Positions 6,327 through 14,273 of a stretch of DNA of 61,249 nucleotides are shown one piece after another. The first letter of the stretch is position 1, and every line of letters begins with the position of its first letter. The position numbers were made by a program, and so were the translations under genes. The notes beneath the pieces were generated by a model. It worked only from the letters and a program-made list of their open reading frames with translations. It did not search any database and was not told the origin of the DNA. Where the stretch lies: the NCBI GenBank assembly GCA_002483445.1, contig DLHY01000051.1, positions 80,267 through 141,515 of the forward strand, in the 5' to 3' direction. This stretch comes from Blastocatellia bacterium UBA7656 (lineage in GTDB: Bacteria > Acidobacteriota > Blastocatellia > UBA7656).

Positions 6327-9248
6327 ATGGAAAATTCGCCGTCACAAACAGACAGGCTCGAACGCGGCAAGGTTCTCGTCGATGTGTTCGTATCGCGTTT
6401 CGACCCGTCTTATCGGCTGCTGGCGCAGCACGCGGCCCTGCCTCTGGCGCTGACGCCTGAGTTGTTGAATTATCTGCACGGCAGATTTCTGCACATCGAG
6501 GTTCCCGGCTTCGAAGCCGAAGCTGACCTTCTGCTTTCTCGAGACCTGTGCCGCGAAGCCGGACGCGAGCAGTATGTGATGGATCGCGATGCGCGGGCCT
6601 TCCTGCTCGACGAAATGCGGAGGGAGCACGGCGCGCAGCGAATGCAGGAGGTGGCCGGAGAACTGCTTGAGTATGTCGGCTATCTGGCCAGAAGCGGACG
6701 CGCGCTTCAGGAGCTAAGGGCGCAGGAGTGGGCGGCGATGGCTTATCTGGACGATCACCGAGGGGAAGCCGTCCGCGAGATAATCGAGACTTTCAATCAA
6801 TGTTTCCTCACCGGCGAAGGGGAAGGCCCGGATGTGAATCGCGCTGAAGCGACGCGGCTCTCCCGCCTGGTAGTCGAAGAGCTTGGCTCGCAGCTTGAAG
6901 GGACTGCTTACGAAGTTATCGTAGAGATCGCGCGACTGGTCGGACAGATTCTCGCAGCAAGCGGGGCGGCAGCGCAGGAGATCGTTCGAGAAGGTTGGAG
7001 AGAGTTTCAAATTCCCGGCGTCGATGTCGATCTGACGCGATTGAAAAAAAATATCGCGTCAAGCATCGGCAAAACACCGCTTGAACCCGGCGTCTCCACA
7101 CTTGCTGATCGCCAGACAGAATCACGCCGCCCGATGGATGAGTTGATCGACCGAATCAATTCCTATGCCTCCAGCATTTCAGAATACCAACGCGAAGAAA
7201 TCGAATCCTTTTTGACTGATCTGACTAATGCTCGCAAATCAGATTCGCCAGGAGGAGAAACCGCCGCGCTCGGCTATCTGGGACATGCGCTTCTGGATTT
7301 GGGAGAATCGAGCCTCGCTATCGAATGCTACGAGCAGGCTCTGGATGCGGCTCGCAAAATGGGCGACGCGCCGAGTCAGATGCAATCTCATTTCAATCTT
7401 GGCAGAGGCTTTGCAGGCATGGGATTCGTAGATCGTTCCATAGCCAGTTTCGAAGAGGCTTTGAAGTATGCACGTCAACTCAATGATGCTGATGCTGAAA
7501 TGCAGGCGTGGAGCGGTAAGGGCGATGCCTTTGCGAAGTTCGGCAGATGGGCAGAGGCGAAGGAGTGTTATGAAATGAGCCTCAGTCGTGCGCGAGCATT
7601 GGGCGACAGGGCTGCTGAAGCCCGCTCCTTGAAGCAACTCGCCAGCGTTGCATCCCGACAGGGAGATACTGATTCCGCGATTCGATATTGCAGGACTGCC
7701 CTTGAAATCCATCATCAGACAGAAGATCGTCACGGCGAGAGTGAAACACTGCTCACCCTGGGGAACATTCACCTGATGCGCGGAGAGCCGACTTTCGCCC
7801 TGGACTATTATCATGCGGTCATCCCGATTCTTTCCGAGATCGGAGACCGGCAGGGCGAAGCAATGGCGTTGAGCGGATTGGCGATGGCTTATGAGAGCGC
7901 AGGAGAGCTTCACAATACCATCAAGTTTTACGAGCAGGCATTGATGATCTTCCGCGAAATCGGCGACCGCGCCAGTGAAGCAAACGTGCTTATGCGGCTC
8001 GGCCTTGCGGATGTGAATCTTGATGAGTTGGATCGAGCCGTCGAGCGTTACGAGCAGGCGTTCGCTATTTTTCGTGAGATGAATGATCGTCAGAGCGAAG
8101 CTGCCGCGCTCGATAATCTCGGCAACGCTCTTGCGGCAATGGCGCGCAACAAAGAAGCCGTCAGTCGTTATGAGCAATCGCTCACGATACACCGCGAAAC
8201 AGGCGGCGGCGAGTCTGCCGCGCGTGAAGCAATGCTGCTGGAAAAGATGGCTTTGACAATTGCGCCTCTCGGCCAGCGAGAGCAGGCAATCGCGTGGGCG
8301 GAAGATTCGCTCAGGATTCATGAACAGTTTGATTCCCCCGACGCCGAGAGATTGAGAGAACAGATTGCAAAATGGAGGCACCCTCAGCCGCCCGCGACTA
8401 CTGGAATCACGCTCTCGACTTTCGAGTTTGAAACAGTCACGCTCGACTCAAGCGGCAGCGTCATCGAACGCCGCAAGCTGCAAGCGCGCCAGTTCGTAGA
8501 AGAGCTTGCCTCTGGCGTCACGCTCGAAATGGTCGAAATACCGGGCGGGACTTTTCTGATGGGATCGCCTGAAAGTGAAGCGGGCAGTTACGATGACGAG
8601 AGACCGCAGCACACGGTAACCGTGTCGCCTTTTTATATGGGCAAGTATCAGGTGACGCAAAGGCAATGGCGGGCAGTTGCGAGTTTGCCGAAAGTTAGTC
8701 GCGATCTGGAAAGTGACCCGTCACATTTCAAAGGTGATGATTTGCCAGTGGAGAGAGTATCGTGGGAAGAAGCCGTAGAGTTTTGCGAGAGGTTATCAAA
8801 GGCGACAGAGAAGAAGTATCGGTTGCCGACGGAAGCCGAATGGGAATATGCGTGCCGCGCGGGAACGACGACACCTTTTGCATTCGGAGAGACGATCACG
8901 GCGGAGATAGTGAATTACGATGGGAACTATCCTTATGCATCGGCTCTAAAAGGAGAGTATCGACAGCAAACAGTCGCAGTGGGCAGTCTCGGTTTAGCGA
9001 ATGGATTCGGTCTGTACGATATGCATGGGAATGTGTGGGAGTGGTGCGGGGACTGGTATTCGGGAAATTACTATAGAGAAAGTACGAGAGATGATCCAAC
9101 AGGCTCCAGTACAGGCTCGTACCGGGTGATGCGCGGCGGCAGTTGGCGCGACGACGCGCAGGACTGCCGGTCGGCGGGCCGCTTCTGGTACTCGCCCACG
9201 CTCCGCACGATCCTCCTCGGCTTCCGCCTCATGAGGACTTACGCTTAG
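6327..9248 (+). CDS. TPR and FGE-sulfatase-like (CLec-fold) protein with DGR-like C-terminus
   Basis: 973 residues from the ATG at 6327. Residues ~1-150 (HAALPLALTPELLNYL, YVMDRDARAFLLDEM) match a region seen at the N-terminus of cyanobacterial FGS conflict proteins. Residues ~310-690 are about nine ~40-residue TPR units with the FYEQALMIFREIGDRASEA pattern. Residues 734-973 are an FGE-sulfatase domain (EIPGGTFLMGS, YRLPTEAEWEYA, GNVWEWCGDWY). In true FGE two Cys follow GGS; here the first is Asp and only the second remains (in QDCRSA), so copper-dependent oxidase activity is unlikely and a binding role is favoured. The final codons are GC-rich and adenine-poor, unlike the rest of the domain (see 9144-9233). 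No clear RBS. It is probably the sensor of the locus. Confidence 0.9.
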   Translation: MENSPSQTDRLERGKVLVDVFVSRFDPSYRLLAQHAALPLALTPELLNYLHGRFLHIEVPGFEAEADLLLSRDLCREAGREQYVMDRDARAFLLDEMRREHGAQRMQEVAGELLEYVGYLARSGRALQELRAQEWAAMAYLDDHRGEAVREIIETFNQCFLTGEGEGPDVNRAEATRLSRLVVEELGSQLEGTAYEVIVEIARLVGQILAASGAAAQEIVREGWREFQIPGVDVDLTRLKKNIASSIGKTPLEPGVSTLADRQTESRRPMDELIDRINSYASSISEYQREEIESFLTDLTNARKSDSPGGETAALGYLGHALLDLGESSLAIECYEQALDAARKMGDAPSQMQSHFNLGRGFAGMGFVDRSIASFEEALKYARQLNDADAEMQAWSGKGDAFAKFGRWAEAKECYEMSLSRARALGDRAAEARSLKQLASVASRQGDTDSAIRYCRTALEIHHQTEDRHGESETLLTLGNIHLMRGEPTFALDYYHAVIPILSEIGDRQGEAMALSGLAMAYESAGELHNTIKFYEQALMIFREIGDRASEANVLMRLGLADVNLDELDRAVERYEQAFAIFREMNDRQSEAAALDNLGNALAAMARNKEAVSRYEQSLTIHRETGGGESAAREAMLLEKMALTIAPLGQREQAIAWAEDSLRIHEQFDSPDAERLREQIAKWRHPQPPATTGITLSTFEFETVTLDSSGSVIERRKLQARQFVEELASGVTLEMVEIPGGTFLMGSPESEAGSYDDERPQHTVTVSPFYMGKYQVTQRQWRAVASLPKVSRDLESDPSHFKGDDLPVERVSWEEAVEFCERLSKATEKKYRLPTEAEWEYACRAGTTTPFAFGETITAEIVNYDGNYPYASALKGEYRQQTVAVGSLGLANGFGLYDMHGNVWEWCGDWYSGNYYRESTRDDPTGSSTGSYRVMRGGSWRDDAQDCRSAGRFWYSPTLRTILLGFRLMRTYA
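9144..9233 (+). other. Candidate DGR variable region in the FGS domain
   Basis: The frame reads GGSW, three variable residues, AQ, one variable, CRSA, one variable, R, a mixed segment, P, then LGFRL shortly before the stop. This fits the conserved scaffold of DGR target proteins, in which variable sites are Asn (AAC) in the template. The ten codons at those sites (9147, 9150, 9153, 9162, 9177, 9183, 9189, 9201, 9210, 9213) are cgc, gac, gac, gac, ggc, ttc, tac, ctc, atc, ctc: every one ends in C, as expected if an AAC was changed at its adenines. The palindrome CCTCATGAGG lies at 9227-9236. No template repeat or reverse transcriptase is seen in the window. Confidence 0.65.
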
Positions 9249-9614
9249 TCCTTTTACCCTTTTACGCTTTGAGGTATTGTGCGTATGAGAGTAGGTCGAG
9301 AGGATGGAGAGGATAGCCAGAGCGAGGAACACGGAATGAAGTGGAGTGAGGGTCGAGGCGAAGCCGACCCTCACGGAGCGGAATGGAGAGTTCGTCGCTC
9401 TCGGTGTGCGAAGAGCGCGAATCGAAGCGTTTCGCAGACCCGAACAACGAAGCATCCGGCAAAGAAAAGCGGGTAGTGGCTCAACGGAGAGAGATAAAAG
9501 GCAGTTTGTAGTGCCGCTTTCAAGCGGAATGTCGCGCTCTTTCATCATTCCGCCTGAAGGCGGGACTACCAACATCCCGCTCGATTGAGCCACGGCCGAA
9601 AAGCGGAGGTGACC
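9249..9614. other. Gap after the FGS gene: hairpins
   Basis: It contains a perfect 10-bp stem, GTGAGGGTCG/CGACCCTCAC (9346-9374, loop 9 nt), without a T-run. It also contains a nested inverted repeat at 9476-9593 and the RBS of the next gene. I compared it with the FGS variable region and found no template-like copy. Confidence 0.6.
9476..9593. repeat. Nested inverted repeat
   Basis: Outer arms GTGGCTCAA (9476-9484) and TTGAGCCAC (9585-9593) are perfect complements. Inner arms at 9508-9531 and 9546-9569 pair at 20 of 24 positions. It ends 22 bases before the next start codon, so it may form a structured leader or be a small mobile remnant. Confidence 0.65.
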
Positions 9615-11063
9615 ATGCAAAAAAACACGCGAATGCTGGCGCTCAACTGCGCGCTGTTGTGTATGCTTCCGATCATCAGCACAGCCCAGCAACCTGCTGC
9701 TCCGCCGGAACTCACGGCCAGGCCATCGCGCATCAACGTTTCTGTAACCCGCGGCGAGATGGAAACTCGAAGCATACTGCTTGCAGCCGACGGCGCAATC
9801 ACGCAGTTGAAGTTCATCCCACTCGATCTTCTTAGCGCGGGCGAGCGAGCCGTCATTCCCGCTTCTGCGATCACTCTTCAAGCCGAGTCGAATCAAATCA
9901 GTGCGGGCGACTCGCTTCAGGTCAAAATCGAATTCAACCTCGGTGACGCTCCGAGCGGCGAGTTCAGCGGCGAGCTATACGTTCAGCATCAGGGCGGCAA
10001 GCTCTCCATCCCCGTCACTGTCAAAGTAAAAGACCAGCCCGTGTGGCCTCTGGTCGTGCTGGTCGCGGGCATCCTCGTCAGCCTCTCCGTTTCCTGGTAT
10101 CGCGAGGCCGGAAAGCCGCGCGATGAATCCCTCGTGCGCGTCGCTCAACTTCGCGCTCAGATGCGCGAGGACAACCGACTCGCCGCGCCATTCCGCGCTC
10201 GAATCGATGCCTTCCTCCTCGAAGTCGATGCTGCGCTCGTGTTGAGAAAATGGGACGATGCGCGCAAAGCTCTTGAAGAGGCTGAAAACATCATGCTCCG
10301 CTGGCGCAAGGGACGCGGAGACTGGATCGCGCAGCTTGGTTATGCGGACGAGTTTGAAGAACTGCTCAAAAAAGCCGAAGATCAGGCGGGGCCGAATTCA
10401 AACGCTCACCTGCGCGCTGTGCGGCGCGGCATCGAAGACGCCCTAAGACTGTCTCCCGACAGAACAGGGCCGGACGCGCTGCGCGATCAACTCGATAAGC
10501 TCGCGGAACAACTCAAACGCTACATCGAATTGCGCAATCAACTTCAGGAAATCGTCGCTCTCGTCGAGCAGTTGCCCGAAGGCCAGCGACCGGCGTGGCG
10601 TGAAAAGACGAGCGGGTGGCTGTGGCGACTGGAAAATATCCTGCCTGCGGATGAAGTCGACTACGGGCAATTGAAGGCTGAGGTCGAAGCCGGGATCAAA
10701 GAGGTGAAGGCGATACCTCGACCTCAAGCTGCGGCGGATGTGACGGCGAAAAGTTTCTTTGGAGGCGAATTGATATTGCTCGACTTGATCGCGCCTTCGC
10801 CGTTCGCCGGTTCGCTCTCTATAGATGAAGAGGCTGCCAGAGCGGAGAGAAAACTTCGCTGGTATGTCTGGGCGCTCATCGCTTTGGTCGCGCTATTGTT
10901 GGCGTGGGTAGGATTCATCGAATCATACATTGGCAAACCGACTTTCGGGGCTAACGGGTTGAGCGATTATTTCGTGCTGTTCGCGTGGGGCTTCGGCGCG
11001 GAGGCAACGAGGGCGTCGATCATCGGCGTGGCTCGGCAGTGGGATTTGGTGTGGATCAAGTGA
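9615..11063 (+). CDS. Membrane protein with extracytoplasmic beta domain, conflict locus
   Basis: 482 residues from the ATG at 9615, chosen because GGAGGT ends four bases upstream and a signal peptide (ALNCALLCMLPIISTAQ) begins there. After the signal comes a ~110-residue extracytoplasmic region rich in strands (ELYVQHQGGKLSIPVTVKV), Ig-like in appearance. A membrane segment (WPLVVLVAGILVSLSVSW, ~143-160) follows, then ~250 residues of charged cytoplasmic helix, and two more hydrophobic segments near the end (WALIALVALLLAWVGF at ~418; YFVLFAWGFG). Family not recognised. It closes the locus, immediately before the right 33-bp repeat. It could anchor the cytoplasmic complex to the membrane or act as a membrane effector; neither is shown. 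Confidence 0.75.
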   Translation: MQKNTRMLALNCALLCMLPIISTAQQPAAPPELTARPSRINVSVTRGEMETRSILLAADGAITQLKFIPLDLLSAGERAVIPASAITLQAESNQISAGDSLQVKIEFNLGDAPSGEFSGELYVQHQGGKLSIPVTVKVKDQPVWPLVVLVAGILVSLSVSWYREAGKPRDESLVRVAQLRAQMREDNRLAAPFRARIDAFLLEVDAALVLRKWDDARKALEEAENIMLRWRKGRGDWIAQLGYADEFEELLKKAEDQAGPNSNAHLRAVRRGIEDALRLSPDRTGPDALRDQLDKLAEQLKRYIELRNQLQEIVALVEQLPEGQRPAWREKTSGWLWRLENILPADEVDYGQLKAEVEAGIKEVKAIPRPQAAADVTAKSFFGGELILLDLIAPSPFAGSLSIDEEAARAERKLRWYVWALIALVALLLAWVGFIESYIGKPTFGANGLSDYFVLFAWGFGAEATRASIIGVARQWDLVWIK

Positions 11064-11075
11064 CTGGCAGAACCT

Positions 11076-11108
11076 GACTGAGACGACTTGATTGCGCGCG
11101 CTCGGTTG
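11076..11108 (+). repeat. 33-bp direct repeat, right copy
   Basis: Identical, in the same orientation, to 1636-1668. It starts 12 bases after the stop of the membrane-protein gene. Possible boundary of a mobile or recombining cassette; no integrase is nearby. Confidence 0.85.
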
Positions 11109-11129
11109 TGAAAAACTCTGTGCGCTTCG

Positions 11130-11268
11130 ATGGCATCGGTCAGCGGTCGGCGAGCAGTGGTCAGTGGTCGGTGGTCAGTTGTCAGTTGTTTTATTCTGAC
11201 TTCTGACTCCTGACCTCTGACTTCTGATCTCCGACTCCAGACTCCAGACTCTCGACTCCAGACTTTTC
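11130..11268. repeat. Low-complexity repeat block (GGTCAGT / CTGACTT / GACTCCA units)
   Basis: Runs of GTGGTCAGTGGTCGGTGG are followed by TTCTGACTTCTGACTCCTG and GACTCCAGACTCCAGACT units. The same family recurs at 28690-28845, 32488-32550 and 51640-51655. Typical dispersed intergenic repeat; function unknown. Confidence 0.75.
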
Positions 11269-11285
11269 GAAGGAGGAATCTTCCT

Positions 11286-11609
11286 ATGCCGCACACGTAT
11301 GAAGAACTCAAAAAGAAAACTGTCGCCCAGCTTCGAGAAATCGCCAAAGGCATAGAAAGCGAAGCCGTGCAGGGCTACACTCAGATGAACAAGGAACATC
11401 TGCTTGTCGCCGTCTGCAAGGCGCTTCACATCGATCTGCACGAGCATCATCGAGCCGTCGGCATCAACAAGGCCGAGATCAAAGCCCATATCAAAGCCTT
11501 CAAGAAGAAGCGCGACGAAGCGATAGCGGCTCACGATCACAAGCAGCTTAAATCCGTCCGCCGCACCATCCACTATCTCAAGCGAAAGCTCCACAAAGCC
11601 ACCGTGTAG
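11286..11609 (+). CDS. Rho N-terminal/SAP-like small basic protein
   Basis: 107 residues, start ATG 11286 with AAGGAGGA at 11270-11277. The N-terminal ~45 residues (LKKKTVAQLREIAKG, NKEHLLVAVCKALHI) look like the helix-extended-loop-helix of Rho N-terminal or SAP domains, which bind nucleic acid. The remainder is strongly basic and helical (KAFKKKRDEAI, YLKRKLHK). A DNA- or RNA-binding role is inferred. It is followed 15 bases later by an acyl-CoA dehydrogenase gene with its own RBS, so co-transcription is possible but no functional link is evident. Confidence 0.7.
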   Translation: MPHTYEELKKKTVAQLREIAKGIESEAVQGYTQMNKEHLLVAVCKALHIDLHEHHRAVGINKAEIKAHIKAFKKKRDEAIAAHDHKQLKSVRRTIHYLKRKLHKATV

Positions 11610-11624
11610 GAGCGGGAGACAAAT

Positions 11625-12833
11625 ATGCACTTCGAATTTTCACCCAGAGTGAAAGAGCTTCAACGCCGCCTGCTCGCGTTCTATGACGAGCATATCTATC
11701 CGAACGAACAGACCTACATCGAGCAGGCCGCATCGGGCCAGAGATGGAAAGTTCTGCCGATCATAGAAGAACTCAAACCCAAAGCGCGCGCCGCGGGTTT
11801 GTGGAATCTCTTTCTTCCTGAAAGCGAGTTGGGAGCGGGGCTGACGAATCTCGAATACGCGCCGCTGTGTGAAATCATGGGACGGGTGATATGGTCGCCT
11901 GAAGTTTTCAACTGCTCCGCGCCCGACACAGGCAATATGGAAGTGATCGCGCGCTACGGCAACGAAGAACAAAAAAAGAGATGGCTCGCTCCTTTGCTCG
12001 AAGGCGAGATTCGCTCCTGCTTCGGAATGACCGAGCCGGGAGTGGCTTCTTCAGACGCCACCAATATTCAATCATCGATAGTTCGCGATGGAGATGAGTA
12101 TGTCATCAACGGTCACAAGTGGTGGACATCGGGCGCGGGCGATCCGCGCTGCAAGCTCTGCATTTTTATGGGCAAGACTGACCCCTCAGCGCCGCGCCAC
12201 AAACAGCAATCGATGATCCTCGTGCCGATGGATACAGTAGGAGTGAAGGTCGAGCGGATGCTGACTGTTTTCGGCTACGACGACGCGCCGCACGGACATG
12301 CGGAAGTGCTGTTTGAAAATGTCCGCGTGCCTCAGTCGAACCTGTTGCTGGGGGAAGGGCGAGGATTCGAGATAGCGCAGGGCCGACTGGGGCCGAGCCG
12401 CATTCATCATTGTATGCGATTGATAGGTCTTGCCGAGCGCGCCGTTGAAGCGATGTGCAAGCGGGTCAAATCGAGAGTTGCTTTCGGAAAGACTCTCGCC
12501 GAGATGGGGACGATTCAATCAGACATCGCCGAATCGAGGATGGAGATAGAACAGGCCCGCCTGCTGGTACTGAAAGCGGCTTATATGATGGACACGGTTG
12601 GAAACAAAGCGGCGAAAGCAGAGATAGCGATGATAAAAGTGATCGCGCCGAATGTGGCGCTCAGGGTGATAGATCGGGCTATTCAGGCTCATGGAGGAGC
12701 GGGCGTCTGTCAGGATTTCCCTCTGGCTTATTCGTGGGCGATGACGCGGACACTGAGAATAGCCGACGGGCCTGATGAAGTGCATCGCGCGGCGGTCGCC
12801 AAGCTTGAATTGAAGAAGTCCGAATGGGATTGA
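11625..12833 (+). CDS. Acyl-CoA dehydrogenase (ACAD10/11-like)
   Basis: 402 residues. FAD-dependent alpha,beta-oxidation of an acyl-CoA thioester in the cytoplasm, passing electrons to ETF. Family features are CFGMTEPGVASSDATNI (FAD/substrate loop), YVINGHKWWTSGAG, RVKSRVAFGKTLAEMGTIQ, IQAHGGAGVCQDFPLA and the C-terminal ADGPDEVHRAAVAKLE. The last pattern and GHKWWTSGA favour the ACAD10/11-type branch over short-chain enzymes. Length is normal. A purine-rich RBS (GGAGCGGGAG) precedes the ATG. The substrate is not visible; a link to the aromatic-acid genes 36 kb away would be speculation. Confidence 0.92.
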   Translation: MHFEFSPRVKELQRRLLAFYDEHIYPNEQTYIEQAASGQRWKVLPIIEELKPKARAAGLWNLFLPESELGAGLTNLEYAPLCEIMGRVIWSPEVFNCSAPDTGNMEVIARYGNEEQKKRWLAPLLEGEIRSCFGMTEPGVASSDATNIQSSIVRDGDEYVINGHKWWTSGAGDPRCKLCIFMGKTDPSAPRHKQQSMILVPMDTVGVKVERMLTVFGYDDAPHGHAEVLFENVRVPQSNLLLGEGRGFEIAQGRLGPSRIHHCMRLIGLAERAVEAMCKRVKSRVAFGKTLAEMGTIQSDIAESRMEIEQARLLVLKAAYMMDTVGNKAAKAEIAMIKVIAPNVALRVIDRAIQAHGGAGVCQDFPLAYSWAMTRTLRIADGPDEVHRAAVAKLELKKSEWD

Positions 12834-13233
12834 AAGCAGCAGAGGAAGGAGGGATATTCTTGATTGCTTTTGTTCTCCTGAAGGCATGAACGGCGAGAGA
12901 GGCATCCCGATTATCCGCGCTCGAAGAGCGAAAGCTTTGCAGCTTTTATTCGCCTCCCATCTTGATGAGCCATACGAAGGCGAACAGAATTTCGACTGCT
13001 TTTAGCAGGGCTGTTGCAAAGTAGCTTGACAACAAAAAAAGTAGATTGCCCTGGGAGCGCACGCATCAGGCGTGCAAGACTTTAGGAGTCGAGTGACACC
13101 CGGATGCGAGAGACCAGCACGCTGGAAGCCTATCGACCAGGACTTTGCAACAGCCCTGCTGCTTTTAGGACGGTCAGATCATAGCTGACTGCGTTGTGAT
13201 AAAATTCGACGAGATTTTCATAGAGGAAGAAAG
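12834..13233. other. Intergenic region with a MITE
   Basis: 400 bases with no supported gene. The central part is a 153-bp element with terminal inverted repeats (13006-13158). AGAGGAAGAAAG just before 13234 is the RBS of the MBL hydrolase. Confidence 0.6.
13006..13158. mobile_element. MITE with 16-bp perfect terminal inverted repeats and 10-bp target duplication
   Basis: CAGGGCTGTTGCAAAG (13006-13021) is the perfect reverse complement of CTTTGCAACAGCCCTG (13143-13158). Just outside, CTGCTTTTAG occurs as a direct repeat at 12996-13005 and 13159-13168, as left by an insertion. Being 153 bp with no coding capacity, it must have been moved by a transposase in trans. The core CTGTTGCAAA resembles the ends of IS6-like elements, but the family is not certain. 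The interior shares GGGAGCGCACGCATC-type and GCACGCTGGAAGC-type segments with the repeat at 27788-27898. Confidence 0.85.
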
Positions 13234-14205
13234 ATGAAAAAATCAATATCCATGCTCGTTGCTTTGGCAATAATCGTCGGACTCACGGTTACTCGTTCTT
13301 CCACAGCGCAGACTAAACCGACTTTATCAGGCGTGGCGATGACAAATGTCTACGATGCGTTTGGTTCTGAAAAGAAAGGACTCAGGCACGATTTCGGCTT
13401 CTCTGCCGTTGTCGAATACAGAGGAAAAACGATTTTGTTTGACGCGGGAACTGACGCGAGAGTTTTTGAAAGCAATCTCAAATCGCTGAAGATTGATTTG
13501 AGAAAGATTGATATTGCCATCGTGTCGCACGGACATTATGACCACATCGGCGGTTTTGATTATCTGTTGAGCGTTAATCCGAAAGTTAAAATTTATCTGC
13601 CGAACGATTTCTTTTCGCTTGGTGCGCCAACCAAATGGCCTTTTCGTGAAACTGAGCCAAATGCTGCGAAGGCGTTGCCTAAAGAGATGCAATACTTCGG
13701 CGGCAAAAGTGTAATCGAAGGTATGTTGGCCGTGCCGACGGGCAGATTCTGGAAGTCCAATGTCGAATACCTGACCCAAGCGAAAGAGGTGCTGTCCGGC
13801 GTAACCGTCATTCCGACGACTTCCGAACTGATGGGAACATTTATCAAATATCCGCCGTTTGAGGAGAACCCGCAGTTCATCGGAATGCCTGAGCTATCTG
13901 TTTCGTTTGCCACCGAAAAAGGCGAAATAGTGATTTCCGGCTGCTCGCACAGCACGATTGAAACTATCGTTCAGGAAACAAAAAAAATTCGCAAGGGGAA
14001 AATTCATCTTGTTGTCGGCGGATTTCACTTGATTCCGTATAAGCGGGAATACATCGAAGGATTGGCGAAGCGAATGAAAGAAGAATACGAAGTTGAATCT
14101 GTCGCTCCGGCTCATTGCACCGGGCATTTAGGATTTTCGATTTTTCAGAAAGTCTTCGGCGACAAATACAGATTTTTCGGACTCGGAGAAAGAATCATTC
14201 TATAA
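13234..14205 (+). CDS. Secreted metallo-beta-lactamase-fold hydrolase
   Basis: 323 residues. A signal peptide (SMLVALAIIVGLTVTRSSTAQ, cut near residue 25) suggests export to the periplasm. The metal-binding motif is SHGHYDHIGG (HxHxDH), with later ligands in SGCSHSTIE and APAHCTGH. The layout resembles the MBL subgroup annotated as dihydropterin-ribofuranosyl-aminobenzene phosphate synthase-like proteins, where substrates are mostly unknown. The coding sequence is visibly richer in A and T than its neighbours and follows directly on a MITE, so acquisition by transfer is likely. RBS AGAGGAAGA. Confidence 0.87.
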   Translation: MKKSISMLVALAIIVGLTVTRSSTAQTKPTLSGVAMTNVYDAFGSEKKGLRHDFGFSAVVEYRGKTILFDAGTDARVFESNLKSLKIDLRKIDIAIVSHGHYDHIGGFDYLLSVNPKVKIYLPNDFFSLGAPTKWPFRETEPNAAKALPKEMQYFGGKSVIEGMLAVPTGRFWKSNVEYLTQAKEVLSGVTVIPTTSELMGTFIKYPPFEENPQFIGMPELSVSFATEKGEIVISGCSHSTIETIVQETKKIRKGKIHLVVGGFHLIPYKREYIEGLAKRMKEEYEVESVAPAHCTGHLGFSIFQKVFGDKYRFFGLGERIIL

Positions 14206-14273
14206 ACGCGGCTAACGTGGATGAATCAACCTCCTGCAATCGGTGAGAGCCGCATAGTCAAGAGAGATAGCAA

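Noticed and set aside
9346..9374. 10-bp perfect hairpin as terminator of the TPR-FGS gene
   Set aside because: No T-run on either strand and ~100 bases after the stop; kept only as a noted hairpin.
9249..9614. Possible template repeat or Avd/RT gene next to the FGS variable region
   Set aside because: I read the gap and the next genes on both strands and found neither a near copy of the variable region nor an RT motif.
11130..11268. CRISPR-like array
   Set aside because: Units are short, irregular and without unique spacers of constant length; it is low-complexity repeat.
11286..11609. Small helical protein as a DGR accessory (Avd)
   Set aside because: Its N-terminus fits a Rho-N/SAP fold, and it lies outside the repeat-bounded locus.
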